Source: JAHRVQ01 sp046290215 (GTDB lineage: Bacteria > Pseudomonadota > Gammaproteobacteria > Pseudomonadales > Azotimanducaceae). From it: a stretch of 64,000 bases of DNA. Where the stretch lies: contig JBKAGC010000001.1 of assembly GCA_046290215.1 (NCBI GenBank), positions 6,329 through 70,328 of the forward strand. Reading direction: 5' to 3'. Shown one piece after another: positions 1 through 9,186 of this stretch. Position 1 is the first letter of the stretch. Each line of letters begins with the position of its first letter. A program made the position numbers and the translations under genes. The notes under the pieces were generated by a model. The model made no database searches, was not told the DNA's origin, and worked only from the letters and a program-made list of their open reading frames with translations.

Positions 1-654
1 GGGTTGGGAGAATCCCTGGACCAGGGTATTAAGCAGATCGCGCTGCTTTGCCACCTCATTAGTAAAAGCTTGTTCCGCTGCTTCGCGACCAGATTTACTC
101 CCGGCTTCGTGGCCTGCCTCATAACCGGCCTGCTCACCTTTGACGAAACCTTCGGTTTCACCTTTTTGATAACCCTCGGCATAACCGACTTCCGCATTGG
201 CGCTAGTATCGGTCTTAGGAACGTGGGCTGCTTCGGCCTGATCTGGTTGCTCGTGACTTACATCTGGTGCAGTTGGCGCTGCTTCGGGGGTCGGCGCTAC
301 AGGAGGCTGGTCGTTTGAGGGTTGTCCATTGGCTGAGGGCTGTCCATTAGCTGAGGGCTCTTTATTAGCTGAAGGCTCTTTACTGGCTGAAGGCTCTTTA
401 TTAGCTGAGGGCTCTTTATCCGCTGAAGGCTCTTTACTAGCTGAAGGCTCTTTATTAGCTGAAGGCTCTTGCCCGCCACCGTTGGCGGAGGCGGTGGTTT
501 TTTCCGGTGCGCGGTTAGTCCGACTGGCGGGAATCTTGCGATCTTTGGCGGTGTTTCTCAGGCGAATGGTCTTGGTCCCGCCCAGTTCAGGTGGTTGCCA
601 ACCTCCAGCGGCCTGGACCTGTTCTGGAGTTAATTTTGCCGGAAGCTTCGCCAT
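1..654 (-). CDS. fliH: Flagellar assembly protein FliH (N-terminal part, runs off left edge)
   Basis: FliH regulates the FliI export ATPase at the cytoplasmic face of the flagellar type III apparatus. The reading frame opens with ATG at 654-652 (MAKLPAKLTPEQVQ) and stays open for 218 codons to base 1, so the C-terminal part is missing. After a basic N-terminus comes a proline-rich linker with about eight copies of a six-residue repeat (KEPSAN/KEPSAS), then the glycine-every-fourth-residue helix typical of FliH (GYAEGYQKGETEGF and onward, about residues 160-195). It starts 7 bases after the fliG stop, in the order fliE-fliF-fliG-fliH usual for this operon. The family assignment rests on the GxxxG helix plus position. 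The repetitive linker is unusual. Confidence 0.9.
   Translation of the reverse strand, partial: MAKLPAKLTPEQVQAAGGWQPPELGGTKTIRLRNTAKDRKIPASRTNRAPEKTTASANGGGQEPSANKEPSASKEPSADKEPSANKEPSASKEPSANKEPSANGQPSANGQPSNDQPPVAPTPEAAPTAPDVSHEQPDQAEAAHVPKTDTSANAEVGYAEGYQKGETEGFVKGEQAGYEAGHEAGSKSGREAAEQAFTNEVAKQRDLLNTLVQGFSQP
333..470 (-). repeat. 18-bp tandem repeat inside fliH
   Basis: Seven full units and one partial unit of an 18-bp repeat (plus-strand unit CTGAAGGCTCTTTATTAG with one to four substitutions) lie head to tail and in frame. Each unit adds six residues of the KEPSAN type to the FliH linker. Because the unit is a multiple of three, copy-number changes would alter linker length without breaking the gene. 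Confidence 0.9.
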
Positions 655-661
655 GGCGAAC

Positions 662-1678
662 CTATATCATCTGATCGCCGCCGCCCGACAAAATAATGTC
701 GCCGGCATCTGCCATCTTACGTGCCACACCCAGAATTTCACGCTGCGCAGCTTCAACATCACTGACGCGTACTGGCCCTTTGGCTTCCAGATCATCTTGC
801 AAGAGTTCAGCTGCACGCTTCGACATATTCTTGAAGATCTTTTCTTGCATCGCATCGTCGGCGCCTTTCAGCGCGGTGATCAGCACCTCGGAAGAAATCT
901 CCCGGAGTAGCGTTTGAATGCCGCGATCATCCACATCCACCAGATTATCAAAGACAAACATCAGATCTTGAATTTCCACGGCCAACTCTTCGTCCACTTC
1001 AGAGATCGCGGTCATAATGTCGCTTTCCATGGTGGAATCCACGTTGTTCATAATCTCGGCCGCCACCTTAGTACCACCCATGGCGCTACTCTGGGTATTA
1101 GAACCTGAGAACTGCTTCTCAAGGATATCGTTCAATTCTTGTAAGGCTGCCGGTTGGACCGAGTCCAGTGCTGCCACACGCATCATTAAATCCTGGCGAA
1201 CACGCGGATCTTGCATGTTAGATAGCACCTGCGCGGAATGGTCAGCATCTAGATAAGCCAGAACGATAGCTTGAATTTGCGGGTGCTCATAACGAATAAT
1301 TTCTGATACTGAACGGGCATCCATCCATTTTAAGGTATCGAGACCGGTGGTATTGCCACCCATCAGGATGCGATCAATCAGACCTCCGGCTTTATCTGCA
1401 CCCAGGGCTTTCACCAGGGTTGCTTTAATATAGTCGTCTGAACCAATACCCAGCCCGGTTTGACTCTCTACCTCTTGCATCATTTTGCTCATAACAAACT
1501 CCACCTGGTCATTGGTGATGTTTGCAAGATTAGCCATAGCAGAACCGACCCGCTGGACTTCCTTTGGGCCAAGGTGTGTTAGGACCTGCGCAGCAGAGCT
1601 TTCACCAAGCGTCATCAACAGCACAGCAGCCATATCCAGCTTGGCCATCTTTAACGCCGGACGAGTTTCATCGACCAT
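662..1678 (-). CDS. fliG: Flagellar motor switch protein FliG
   Basis: FliG is the rotor component of the C-ring. It joins the MS ring (FliF) to FliM/FliN and carries the charged residues that interact with the stator. The 338-aa length is normal for the family. The N-terminal domain has the LLMTLGESSAAQVLTHL and GPKEVQ signatures, the middle domain carries the EHPQIQA motif (about residues 160-166), and the C-terminal domain is rich in alternating charges with an EISS segment before the last helices. The ATG at 1678 follows a GGAGG ribosome site. The gene lies 26 bp after fliF and just before fliH, within the fliEFGH operon. Confidence 0.97.
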   Translation of the reverse strand: MVDETRPALKMAKLDMAAVLLMTLGESSAAQVLTHLGPKEVQRVGSAMANLANITNDQVEFVMSKMMQEVESQTGLGIGSDDYIKATLVKALGADKAGGLIDRILMGGNTTGLDTLKWMDARSVSEIIRYEHPQIQAIVLAYLDADHSAQVLSNMQDPRVRQDLMMRVAALDSVQPAALQELNDILEKQFSGSNTQSSAMGGTKVAAEIMNNVDSTMESDIMTAISEVDEELAVEIQDLMFVFDNLVDVDDRGIQTLLREISSEVLITALKGADDAMQEKIFKNMSKRAAELLQDDLEAKGPVRVSDVEAAQREILGVARKMADAGDIILSGGGDQMI

Positions 1679-1704
1679 ATCGCCTCCTGCCCTGTGTTAT
1701 TTGC

Positions 1705-3459
1705 TTAACCATCAGATGCAACCCACTCTTTCAATACCTGAGCCACGCGCGCCGGATTCTCTTCCACCAATGCCTTGATCGTATCAAGCTGCCTGGCGTA
1801 CATATCCCCTGGTCCTGGCAAGAGCAGTTCTTCCCCACCACTTAAGGTGACGGTTTCTTGCATGGCTTCTTCTTCCGCTTCCAGTTCCTGCTCGGCCAGA
1901 CGTTCCAACTCTTGCTCGGCAAGCAGGTCTTTCATGCGATCTTCGGCACTCGGACCCGCTAACAAATTCAATACGGGGCGAAGCACAAAGAAGGTTAAGA
2001 AGATTACCAACAAGCCGAACATCACCTGGCGGAAGATGTCCAGGAACCAGCTTTCCGTCCAAAAGCCCGGTGGATCCAGGACCACCTCTTCTACTTCACC
2101 AAACGGCTCGTTGATCACCGTAACCCGGTCGCCGCGGATATTGTTAAAACCAATGGCATCGCGAATCAATTGATTAAAACGCAATAACGACTCATCTTCC
2201 CAGGGGATGGTTTGAACTTCACCAGTTTCTGGGTTTATTACTTTGCGATTATCCAATACCACCGCCACCGTGAGACGGCTGATACGACCAACGGGATGGC
2301 GAGTATGACTAATGGTTCGATCTAACTCATAGTTACGCGTGGCCTGGGTACGCTGGCGGTTGATCACTGGCGCTGCTTCACCGTCTTCGCCCACTGCTTC
2401 TTCTGGCGCAGCAGCAGGATCTGGGGGCTGATTTGCCAGGGCACCTGGAATACCGCCTTCATCACCCCCGGCGCGGATCTCTTCTAAAGTCTCTTCGCTA
2501 CGGATGGCGGGCAAATCCGGGTTGTACATTTCTTCTGTCTGTTCCACCCAGGTGAAATCCACCTCGGCAGCCACCTGGGCATTAAATTCCGTTTCACCCA
2601 GAACCGGCATCAAAATCTTTTGCACCTTCTCTAGCAACTCTGATTCAACCTTCTGGGAGAACTGAAACTGCTTCTCGGTTTCACCGATATTGCTGTCATC
2701 TTCAAAGTCAGATAACAAAGCCCCGCTTTGATTCACCACGGTGACATCTTCCGCTTTCATTTCCGGTACGCTATTAGCCACCAGATGCATAATAGACTTC
2801 ACTTGCTGTCGCTCTAGCTCAAGCCCTGACATCAATTCAACAAACACTGACGCGGAGGGCTTTCGACCATCACGAACAAACACCGACTGTTTTGGGATCG
2901 CCAGCAGAACCCGGGCGTTGCGCACAGGTTTTAAACTAGCAATGGTTTTGGCGAGTTCACCTTCTATAGCGCGATGATAGCGGGCAGTTTCCATAAACTG
3001 ACTGGTACCCAGTTCTTGTTCCTGATCAAGAATCAGATAGCCAGTGTCCTGGGGACCAATGACATCGGCGGCGGCTACCTTCATTCGCGCCTCATGAATT
3101 TCGTTGGTAGGCACCAACACCATGCCTGTCTCAGGTTCAACGGTGAAGTTGACACCCGCCTCATCTAGGACCCTGGCGATTTGTGAAGCCTGGCTGGCAT
3201 CCAGATTACTGTACAGCGGGCGATAATCAGGAGTTTGACTCCACATTAAAACCAGTACAGAAAAGGTGATGACACAAGCAAAGCCAATCAACAAACCAAC
3301 CTGCCGGAGTAACGGCAAGCCGAGAAAGCCAGATACCACGTCATTAGAACGGTAGCGCGTTGAATCCATACCAGGATCCGCGACCGGCACCGGGTCGGAC
3401 TCCATGGGAGTTCCAACTTCTGGCGGGTGTTCTAATTCCGCGACGGCTGTTTCGGACAT
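1705..3459 (-). CDS. fliF: Flagellar MS-ring protein FliF
   Basis: FliF builds the MS ring in the inner membrane, the base on which rod, C-ring and export gate assemble. The 584-aa length is normal. One transmembrane segment lies at about residues 52-72 and a second at about 473-495. Between them is the periplasmic ring-building region with the YRPLYSNL motif, then a low-complexity acidic linker (GGDEGGIPGALANQPP, about 345). The cytoplasmic tail ends in the charged FliG-binding region (VAQVLKEWVASDG). The ATG at 3459 has a GGAGG site. The N-terminal 40 residues before the first membrane segment are acidic and proline-rich. Confidence 0.97.
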   Translation of the reverse strand: MSETAVAELEHPPEVGTPMESDPVPVADPGMDSTRYRSNDVVSGFLGLPLLRQVGLLIGFACVITFSVLVLMWSQTPDYRPLYSNLDASQASQIARVLDEAGVNFTVEPETGMVLVPTNEIHEARMKVAAADVIGPQDTGYLILDQEQELGTSQFMETARYHRAIEGELAKTIASLKPVRNARVLLAIPKQSVFVRDGRKPSASVFVELMSGLELERQQVKSIMHLVANSVPEMKAEDVTVVNQSGALLSDFEDDSNIGETEKQFQFSQKVESELLEKVQKILMPVLGETEFNAQVAAEVDFTWVEQTEEMYNPDLPAIRSEETLEEIRAGGDEGGIPGALANQPPDPAAAPEEAVGEDGEAAPVINRQRTQATRNYELDRTISHTRHPVGRISRLTVAVVLDNRKVINPETGEVQTIPWEDESLLRFNQLIRDAIGFNNIRGDRVTVINEPFGEVEEVVLDPPGFWTESWFLDIFRQVMFGLLVIFLTFFVLRPVLNLLAGPSAEDRMKDLLAEQELERLAEQELEAEEEAMQETVTLSGGEELLLPGPGDMYARQLDTIKALVEENPARVAQVLKEWVASDG

Positions 3460-3474
3460 GCGCTATAACCTCCG

Positions 3475-3831
3475 TTAGACAGGCATGTTCATGATTTTTT
3501 CATAGGCGTTGACAAGCTTGTTACGCGCCTCAGATACCGCCTGAAAAGCCACGGAAGCTTTTTGCGAGGCAATCATCGCTTGCGTCAAGGTCACGCCTTC
3601 TTCGCCTTGTTCAATGGCTGTTTGCAAACGGCCTGACTCTTTTTGCAAATCCGTGACCGTATCCAGAGCGTTAGACATGAGATCCTGAAAACTCGGCGCA
3701 TCACTGGGGCGCTCGAGTCGGGTCGGGTCTGCCGCCTGGTCCGCCCGGACAAAGGCCTCCGGCCCCTGGCTTTGCAGCTTCATGGTGCGCATTTGCGAGA
3801 GTACGTTTTGGATGTCCATCCGATCAGCCAT
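3475..3831 (-). CDS. fliE: Flagellar hook-basal body protein FliE
   Basis: FliE is the small adaptor between the MS ring and the proximal rod. The ATG at 3831 (MADRMDIQNVLSQMR) is preferred over the longer frame from 3882. It has an AAGGAG site seven bases upstream and lies 11 bp after the fleR stop, while the longer form would overlap fleR. This gives 118 aa, normal for the family. The C-terminal half shows the conserved FliE pattern (VTLTQAMIASQKASVAFQA, then NKLVNAYEKIMNMPV). It is the first gene of fliEFGH. Confidence 0.95.
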   Translation of the reverse strand: MADRMDIQNVLSQMRTMKLQSQGPEAFVRADQAADPTRLERPSDAPSFQDLMSNALDTVTDLQKESGRLQTAIEQGEEGVTLTQAMIASQKASVAFQAVSEARNKLVNAYEKIMNMPV

Positions 3832-3842
3832 GATGCTTCTCC

Positions 3843-5234
3843 TTAACCGACTGCCAATTCGGCGTTGATATCGATGCCACAATCGCGCATGCGAGCAAGT
3901 TTATAACGCAGTGTTCTCGCACTAATGCCTAGCTGCTCAGCGGTTTTGCTGCGACTCCCGCCTTCTTTGCGGAGCACATCGATGATGAGTTGAAATTCCT
4001 TATGCTTGAGATTCTCTTCTAAATTGCCATCTTGCTCAGGGTCTTCGCTGGTCACTGTGGCGCTAGTTCCTGGCGCTGCAACCGCGGGTAACGGTTGACC
4101 GGCATTGAGCATCGGATCCAGAAACAAGTCAGACTCCCCTACCAACTGACCGGGTTGCAGGATCAGCGAGCGCTGTACCGCATTTTCTAACTCGCGGACA
4201 TTGCCCGGCCAGTCATAGTCCTTCAGCGCTTGCGCCGCGGCTTCATCAAACTCGGCAATGGGTCGGTTCATGCGGCGGCAGTAATTTTCGAGCATTTGTT
4301 CCGCCAGCGGCAGAATGTCACCACGACGATGCCGCAATGGTTCAATCGCCAGGGGGAAAACACTAATGCGGTAATAGAGGTCTTCGCGGAACTTGCCTGC
4401 CTGCACATACTCCACCAGGTTACGGTTAGTGGTGGCAATTACCCGGACATCCACCTTGCGCACGGTTTTACCGCCAAGGCGTTCCACTTCACGCTCTTGT
4501 AGAACCCGCAGCAACTTTGCCTGTAAACCAAGGTCCATTTCAGAAATTTCATCTAGCAGCAAGGTACCGCCGTCGGCTTGTTCAAACTTACCTTCCCGAG
4601 CATTGACCGCACCGGTGTAAGCGCCTTTTTCATGACCAAACAAAGTGGCTTCCAGCATGTTCTCTGGAATCGCAGCACAGTTGATAGCCACGAACGGCTT
4701 GCTAGCCCGGGGTGACTCTTCATGAATAAAACGCGAAATGACTTCTTTACCCACGCCGCTTTCACCTAGCAGCAATACTGTGGAATCCGCCACGGCGACT
4801 TTCTTAGCTAGCAGATAAAGTTTTCGCGATACCGGATCAACTACTACTGGCTGGACGCCAGTTTGATCGCCTGCTTGCTGACGGACGGTTTCAATTAAGG
4901 CGGTGGGCTCAAACGGTTTAATCATAAAGTCCACCGCACCAAGGCGCATAGCGGAGACTGCCTTGTCCACATCGGCATAGGCCGTGACCATCAATACCGG
5001 GAGCTGGCCATGCCGACCGCGGATGTTTTCCAGTAGTTCGATACCATCCATGCCATCCATATTGACATCGGATACCACCATATCCACCTCAGATCGAGAC
5101 AATACGTCAAGCGCCTCAATACCATTGTTTGCAGTGCGTACTTTGAAACCAGCAAGCTTTAACGTTTCCGCGACGGCTTCTTGCAGCTCAAAATCATCTT
5201 CAACTACGAGTACACATTTTTTGGTCATGCTCAC
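3843..5234 (-). CDS. fleR: Sigma-54 response regulator FleR/FlrC
   Basis: FleR is the response regulator that, once phosphorylated by FleS, activates sigma-54 promoters for middle and late flagellar genes. The 463 aa hold a receiver domain with the phospho-acceptor aspartate at residue 56 (VVSDVNMDG). The central AAA+ domain has Walker A GESGVGKE and the sigma-54 contact loop written GAYTGA instead of GAFTGA. A Fis-type helix-turn-helix lies at the C-terminus (SKTAEQLGISARTLRYKL). The start overlaps the fleS stop by four bases (ATGA), which implies translational coupling. The neighbouring fleQ is the likely upstream master regulator. Confidence 0.93.
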   Translation of the reverse strand: MSMTKKCVLVVEDDFELQEAVAETLKLAGFKVRTANNGIEALDVLSRSEVDMVVSDVNMDGMDGIELLENIRGRHGQLPVLMVTAYADVDKAVSAMRLGAVDFMIKPFEPTALIETVRQQAGDQTGVQPVVVDPVSRKLYLLAKKVAVADSTVLLLGESGVGKEVISRFIHEESPRASKPFVAINCAAIPENMLEATLFGHEKGAYTGAVNAREGKFEQADGGTLLLDEISEMDLGLQAKLLRVLQEREVERLGGKTVRKVDVRVIATTNRNLVEYVQAGKFREDLYYRISVFPLAIEPLRHRRGDILPLAEQMLENYCRRMNRPIAEFDEAAAQALKDYDWPGNVRELENAVQRSLILQPGQLVGESDLFLDPMLNAGQPLPAVAAPGTSATVTSEDPEQDGNLEENLKHKEFQLIIDVLRKEGGSRSKTAEQLGISARTLRYKLARMRDCGIDINAELAVG

Positions 5235-6484
5235 TTCCTTTGCTCTTTGGCCACAGTCTCGGCCAACAGGTCCGCTTGTGTTTTTGCTGGGATAGATAAT
5301 TCCACGGTCAAGCCGCCACTACGATTTGTCCCGAGTCTAAGTTTGCCGCCCAGGGACTCCACCACCGCCTGAACCACAGCGAGCCCTAAACCTGTGCCTT
5401 TGACTTTGGTGGTATAGAACGGCTCAAGGACCCGGCCAATTTCCGTCTTAGAAATGCCCGGGCCGTTATCTTCGATTGTTAGTAACAGTTGATCATGCGT
5501 TGCAGTGCCAGTGATATTAATGGTCAAGCGGGACTGCTCCGAGGACTCAATATGGGCTTCCTGGGCATTATTGATGAGGTTTAAAACGGCGCTAATCAGG
5601 GCCGCTGGATTACAGGTTAAATGCAGGTCTTTAGTTTTGTTTTCGTATTGCACAGCGACACCTTCTAGTTTCGGTGTTGCCGCCACTTCCTTTTGCAGGC
5701 GCCAGAATAGGTCCTGCACAGTAATATATTGGTCGCGCGTTTGACTGCCACTGGCGAAGATCAACAGGTCGCTAATTTGTTGCTCGACATTTTTTAACTG
5801 CCGCAGCAACTTGGCAGCAAAAGGTGTTTTCTGCGCGGCGGGCAAAGTCTCATCCTGGAGATGCCCCGCATACAACATGGCTGATGACAAAGGCGTGCGG
5901 ATCTGATGGGCAAGATACGCCACCATCTTGCCCATGGTGGTCAAGCGATCCTGACGACTCAACTGGGCTTGTAGAGCACGCGTTTCGGTTTGGTCGGTGA
6001 GCAAAATAAGTTGGCCGTCGCCACCAGGTAGACCAGCGCCAATCATAGAGCGCGTGGCAATGCTTAAGCGGCGGCCATCACGTAACGAGATTTCATGACC
6101 GTCATCAACTTGCGGAGCGAATTTGGCTTCGATTATTTCCGTCCAGCGCCCGCCTAGTAACTCAGGACCGAGAAAATCTTCCGCGGCAGGGTTACATTGT
6201 TGCACGACACCGTGTGAATCCAGCACCACAACACCACCTGGCAGTAGGGTCAACAAGTGCTCCAGCCGGGTTGCGATGTGCTGCCGGTCGATGGAAGCAC
6301 GAAGCTTTTCTTTGTGGCTTTCCACCAGTTCCTGTTGCAACTCTGAGACGTGATCTTGAAGCTGCTGGTAAGACTCGGTGAGTTGTGCCGACACAGCAGA
6401 AAACGTCGCAAACGCGGACTCCAGACCCATGCGATCTTCGGCCTGGGCTTGCTCACTGGTTACTACCCTTTGCGATTTACTCAA
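5231..6484 (-). CDS. fleS: Sensor histidine kinase FleS/FlrB
   Basis: This is the kinase partner of FleR. The 417-aa protein has no membrane segment, so it is cytosolic like other FleS/FlrB proteins. A coiled coil (about residues 30-75) leads into a PAS domain (about 80-185). The dimerisation box follows with the phospho-acceptor histidine at residue 193 (AHQIRTPLSS), then the ATPase N box (NLINNAQEA), G1 box (EDNGPGI) and G2 box (GTGLGLAV). The gene is translationally coupled to fleR. A sigma-54 promoter candidate lies about 180 bp upstream. Confidence 0.92.
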   Translation of the reverse strand: MSKSQRVVTSEQAQAEDRMGLESAFATFSAVSAQLTESYQQLQDHVSELQQELVESHKEKLRASIDRQHIATRLEHLLTLLPGGVVVLDSHGVVQQCNPAAEDFLGPELLGGRWTEIIEAKFAPQVDDGHEISLRDGRRLSIATRSMIGAGLPGGDGQLILLTDQTETRALQAQLSRQDRLTTMGKMVAYLAHQIRTPLSSAMLYAGHLQDETLPAAQKTPFAAKLLRQLKNVEQQISDLLIFASGSQTRDQYITVQDLFWRLQKEVAATPKLEGVAVQYENKTKDLHLTCNPAALISAVLNLINNAQEAHIESSEQSRLTINITGTATHDQLLLTIEDNGPGISKTEIGRVLEPFYTTKVKGTGLGLAVVQAVVESLGGKLRLGTNRSGGLTVELSIPAKTQADLLAETVAKEQRK

Positions 6485-6665
6485 CGGTTCAATCCTTTGT
6501 TCGCTGCGTGGTCAAATAAATTGGCGTGACAACTGCGTTGCTTTCCCTGACGATTCCTTTACGGCTATCTACTTCCGTATCCCTGTACCAGGAGGTTGCC
6601 CTCGAGGTTCCTTGCCGTTCCGCCGTCAACATCCCGTCGACTTGTTGTCACGCCACCTATCTTTT

Positions 6666-6681
6666 TGCATATAGCGTGCCA
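6666..6681 (-). promoter_or_regulatory. Sigma-54 promoter for fleSR
   Basis: Read on the minus strand the sequence is TGGCACGCTATATGCA, which matches the RpoN consensus TGGCACG-N4-TTGC at all but one base and keeps the required ten bases between GG and GC. It lies 182-197 bp upstream of the fleS start. This fits the scheme in which FleQ activates fleSR. A long leader (about 170 nt) without an obvious ORF separates promoter and gene; the rest of 6485-6842 holds only this promoter and the fleQ terminator. Confidence 0.8.
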
Positions 6682-6791
6682 GCTAAAAAATATATCTACA
6701 TATCAATAGGTTAGATCTTGCCTTCGATACTAAAAGGCATTTTGATGACTGTTTTCTGGCGGCAATTTGCCGGCATAAATCGCGCCCAGAA

Positions 6792-6815
6792 AAAAAGGAG
6801 GCAAGCCTCCTTTTT
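6792..6815 (-). terminator. Rho-independent terminator after fleQ
   Basis: An 11-bp perfect stem (AAAAAGGAGGC / GCCTCCTTTTT) with a two-base loop lies 28 bases downstream of the fleQ stop. It is followed on the minus strand by a T run, and the A/T ends make it potentially bidirectional. It separates fleQ from the fleSR transcription unit. Confidence 0.85.
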
Positions 6816-6842
6816 CACGATGATGGTACTGAAGTAACCCGG

Positions 6843-8285
6843 CTATTTTTGCAAACCATACTTACGCATTTTTTCTACCAGGGTGGTGCGTCGAATGTGC
6901 AGCTTATCCGCTGCTCGTGCTACCACACTGTTAGAATCATCCAATGCTTGTTGAATCAGGTCTTTCTCCAACTTGGTGAGATAGTCCTTCAGGTTCAAGC
7001 CATTAACGGGCAACAGCGCGGTATCGTTCATGTTAACGATCTTTGGCGTTGACCCAATGTCAGACTCAAGCACTTCAACCACATCATCTTCATCGCCAGG
7101 ATCAACATGGCGAAACTTCTCGGGCAAATCCTGGACGCCAATTACGCCGTACGGATGCAAAATGGTCATGCGCTCCACCAGGTTGGCAAGTTCACGAACA
7201 TTGCCAGACCATTCGTGACGGCATAACGACATAATGGCGGCAGAGTTAAAGCGAATAGAACCGCGTTTCTCATTTTCCATACGGGTAATCAGGTCATTTA
7301 ACAGCAGCGGGATGTCCTCAACCCGTTCTTTCAGGCAAGGCATCTCGATGGGGAAGACATTCAAGCGATAGTACAAATCCTCACGGAAGCTGCCGTCGCT
7401 AATCATGTCTTCTAGATTTTTATGAGTGGCGGCGATGATTCGCACATTAGTGCTGATGCTCTCGTTACTACCCACTCGTTCGAAAGAGCGCTCCTGCAAC
7501 ACGCGCAAAATCTTTACTTGCATATGCAGCGGCATATCGCCAATTTCATCGAGGAACAAGGTACCGCCCTGGGCCAATTCAAAACGGCCCTGGCGATTTG
7601 AAATTGCCCCGGTAAATGAACCCTTTTCGTGCCCGAACAATTCACTCTCTAAAAGTTCTGAAGGAATCGCACCGCAATTGACGGGCACGAAAGGTTCATC
7701 TCTCCTCGGCGAGTTATAGTGCAGATTCCGTGCAACCACCTCTTTACCCGTACCAGAAGCACCGGTAATTAATACCGTCACATCTTTGTCGGCCACCTGG
7801 GCCATCATTTCTCGCACTTCGCTGACCTTGCGAGAAGTGCCTACCAGAGATCGGAACAGCTTGGCGTTGCGGCCCTGTTCACGTTGCCGGTTGATGTCGT
7901 AATGCTCGCGGTAAACCTGGGCGCGATGGAGGGAATCTAATAGTTTGTTATAGCTTGGCGGCATGGCGATATTGGCGATGACGTTGCTCTGGTACTCGTC
8001 TGAAAGCACTTCTTTGGCAATGTCGCCCAGCAGCAACACCGGCACGGTTGAATCCCATTGATCAATCGCATCAAGCGCTAGTTCCAGGGTTTCCTCATCA
8101 CAGTGCACGCCAAATAGCACACAGGAAATTTCCCGCGAATCGGCAACCTGTTCTTCTACGACATCACGCCAGTCACCAAGGCTGGTGCTGATAACGGATT
8201 CACCCAGGAAACGTAGGATCGTTTCCATATCGCGACGCTGATCCACGTCGTCTTCAATTAGGAGTACTTTGATTTCTCGCCACAT
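6843..8285 (-). CDS. fleQ: Flagellar master regulator FleQ/FlrA
   Basis: FleQ is the sigma-54 activator at the top of the polar flagellar hierarchy, and in Pseudomonas it also binds cyclic-di-GMP. The 480 aa show an atypical receiver-like N-terminus. The acidic pocket is partly kept (LLIEDDVDQ), but the usual phospho-acceptor position reads VLFGVHC, so no aspartate is present, as in FleQ. The AAA+ domain has Walker A TGASGTGKE and the sigma-54 loop GSFTGA. A C-terminal Fis-type helix-turn-helix follows (RAADKLHIRRTTLVEKM). It is a separate unit upstream of fleSR. The diguanylate cyclase nearby at 12486 could matter for FleQ activity, but that is inference. Confidence 0.92.
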   Translation of the reverse strand: MWREIKVLLIEDDVDQRRDMETILRFLGESVISTSLGDWRDVVEEQVADSREISCVLFGVHCDEETLELALDAIDQWDSTVPVLLLGDIAKEVLSDEYQSNVIANIAMPPSYNKLLDSLHRAQVYREHYDINRQREQGRNAKLFRSLVGTSRKVSEVREMMAQVADKDVTVLITGASGTGKEVVARNLHYNSPRRDEPFVPVNCGAIPSELLESELFGHEKGSFTGAISNRQGRFELAQGGTLFLDEIGDMPLHMQVKILRVLQERSFERVGSNESISTNVRIIAATHKNLEDMISDGSFREDLYYRLNVFPIEMPCLKERVEDIPLLLNDLITRMENEKRGSIRFNSAAIMSLCRHEWSGNVRELANLVERMTILHPYGVIGVQDLPEKFRHVDPGDEDDVVEVLESDIGSTPKIVNMNDTALLPVNGLNLKDYLTKLEKDLIQQALDDSNSVVARAADKLHIRRTTLVEKMRKYGLQK

Positions 8286-8424
8286 GTCACTGACTGCCCT
8301 TGTTTGCCGCTTAATAACTCAATCTCAAGCCGGTGATCTGAATGACGTAAATTCGTCACCGGCAGTATTGAGTAAAGACGGAAATCGGGCATTGTCAAAT
8401 CAATGACGATAAAAAATTTAATTC

Positions 8425-8459
8425 GTCAGTTTTTTGTCTTCTTGCTGGACAAAACTGAC
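8425..8459 (-). terminator. Terminator hairpin after fliS-fliT
   Basis: GTCAGTTTT...GTC on one side pairs with GAC-AAAACTGAC on the other (12 bp, one two-base bulge, nine-base loop) immediately downstream of the fliT-like stop. On the minus strand it runs into an A/T-rich tract ending in a T run. It probably ends the fliST transcript before the fleQ promoter region (8286-8424), in which no clear promoter was recognised. Confidence 0.6.
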
Positions 8460-8470
8460 ATTTTGGGCTT

Positions 8471-8797
8471 CTAGCGCACCACGCTCATTTGCCGGTACAC
8501 CTGATTGCGCGATTGCGCCCTGCGGAGCTGCAATACCTCAGCAGAGATACTGCCCTTTTGCTCATTAAACTCACTGAGGAGTTCGCGATAAAAGGCCAGA
8601 GTTTCACGCAGCATTTCAAATAAATGCTCATCGCTGGCGTCAATAATTCGCTTGACCAACGAACGGCAGTGTTTGTCCAGATCGGCAAGATCTTGCCACC
8701 GTCCCTGGTGGAAAGCGGTTCGCATGCCGCGGCGGATGTCGATGAGCTCATCAGCCATCGTTAACTCGCTATGGCGATTTACAGGGGTATCGATCAT
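8471..8797 (-). CDS. fliT: FliT-like flagellar protein
   Basis: This 108-aa, mostly helical, charged protein lies directly behind fliS and overlaps it by four bases (ATGA). That is the position where fliT, the FliD export chaperone, is found in many gammaproteobacteria. Sequence signatures of FliT are weak, as is normal for this fast-evolving family: an amphipathic helix around LADLDKHCRSLVKRIID and a second around LRETLAFYRELLSEFNEQK. The assignment is mostly from position, size and predicted helicity. The ATG at 8797 is preferred over MADELID 13 codons later because of the coupling overlap. Confidence 0.6.
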   Translation of the reverse strand: MIDTPVNRHSELTMADELIDIRRGMRTAFHQGRWQDLADLDKHCRSLVKRIIDASDEHLFEMLRETLAFYRELLSEFNEQKGSISAEVLQLRRAQSRNQVYRQMSVVR

Positions 8798-9186
8798 CGC
8801 GCTTCAACCTCATCCTTGATGCCATCCCAACCTTCTTTGATGGTCTTTACCAGACCAATCACTTCATCAATGATGTCCGTGTCATTGGCCACGCCCGCGG
8901 CAAACACGCGGCGGGTCATATAAAGATAGAGGCGATCCAGGTTTTCTGCAATTTCACCACCACGTTCAGCGTCCAGGGCATCTTGCAATGCACCGATAAT
9001 AGTGATGGCAGAGCCCAGCGCACGGGACTTACCCTCATAATCCTTGCGACCGATAAAGCCCTTGGCAGTGGCCAGACGACCAATCAAACCGTCGAACATC
9101 ATGGTAATTAGCTGATGTGGACTGGCGTCCATGACACTGGTTTGCACATTCATTTGTTGGTATTGCTTGGCGCCTGATCCGTACAT
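8794..9186 (-). CDS. fliS: Flagellin export chaperone FliS
   Basis: FliS binds the C-terminal helices of flagellin and keeps it monomeric until export. The 130-aa length is normal. The N-terminal YQQMNVQTSVMDASPHQLI and the MMFDGLIGRL segment are characteristic, followed by LYLYMTRRVFAAG. The start at 9186 has an AAGGA site. Unusually, fliD is not adjacent. A 4.3-kb block of plus-strand genes (9390-13697) lies between fliS and fliD. No clear promoter for fliS could be recognised in 9187-9330. Confidence 0.93.
   Translation of the reverse strand: MYGSGAKQYQQMNVQTSVMDASPHQLITMMFDGLIGRLATAKGFIGRKDYEGKSRALGSAITIIGALQDALDAERGGEIAENLDRLYLYMTRRVFAAGVANDTDIIDEVIGLVKTIKEGWDGIKDEVEAR

Noticed and set aside
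329..910. Plus-strand open frame of 193 codons with AEGSLL repeats
   Set aside because: It is the antisense reading of the FliH 18-bp repeat and the fliG end; the minus strand carries the real genes.
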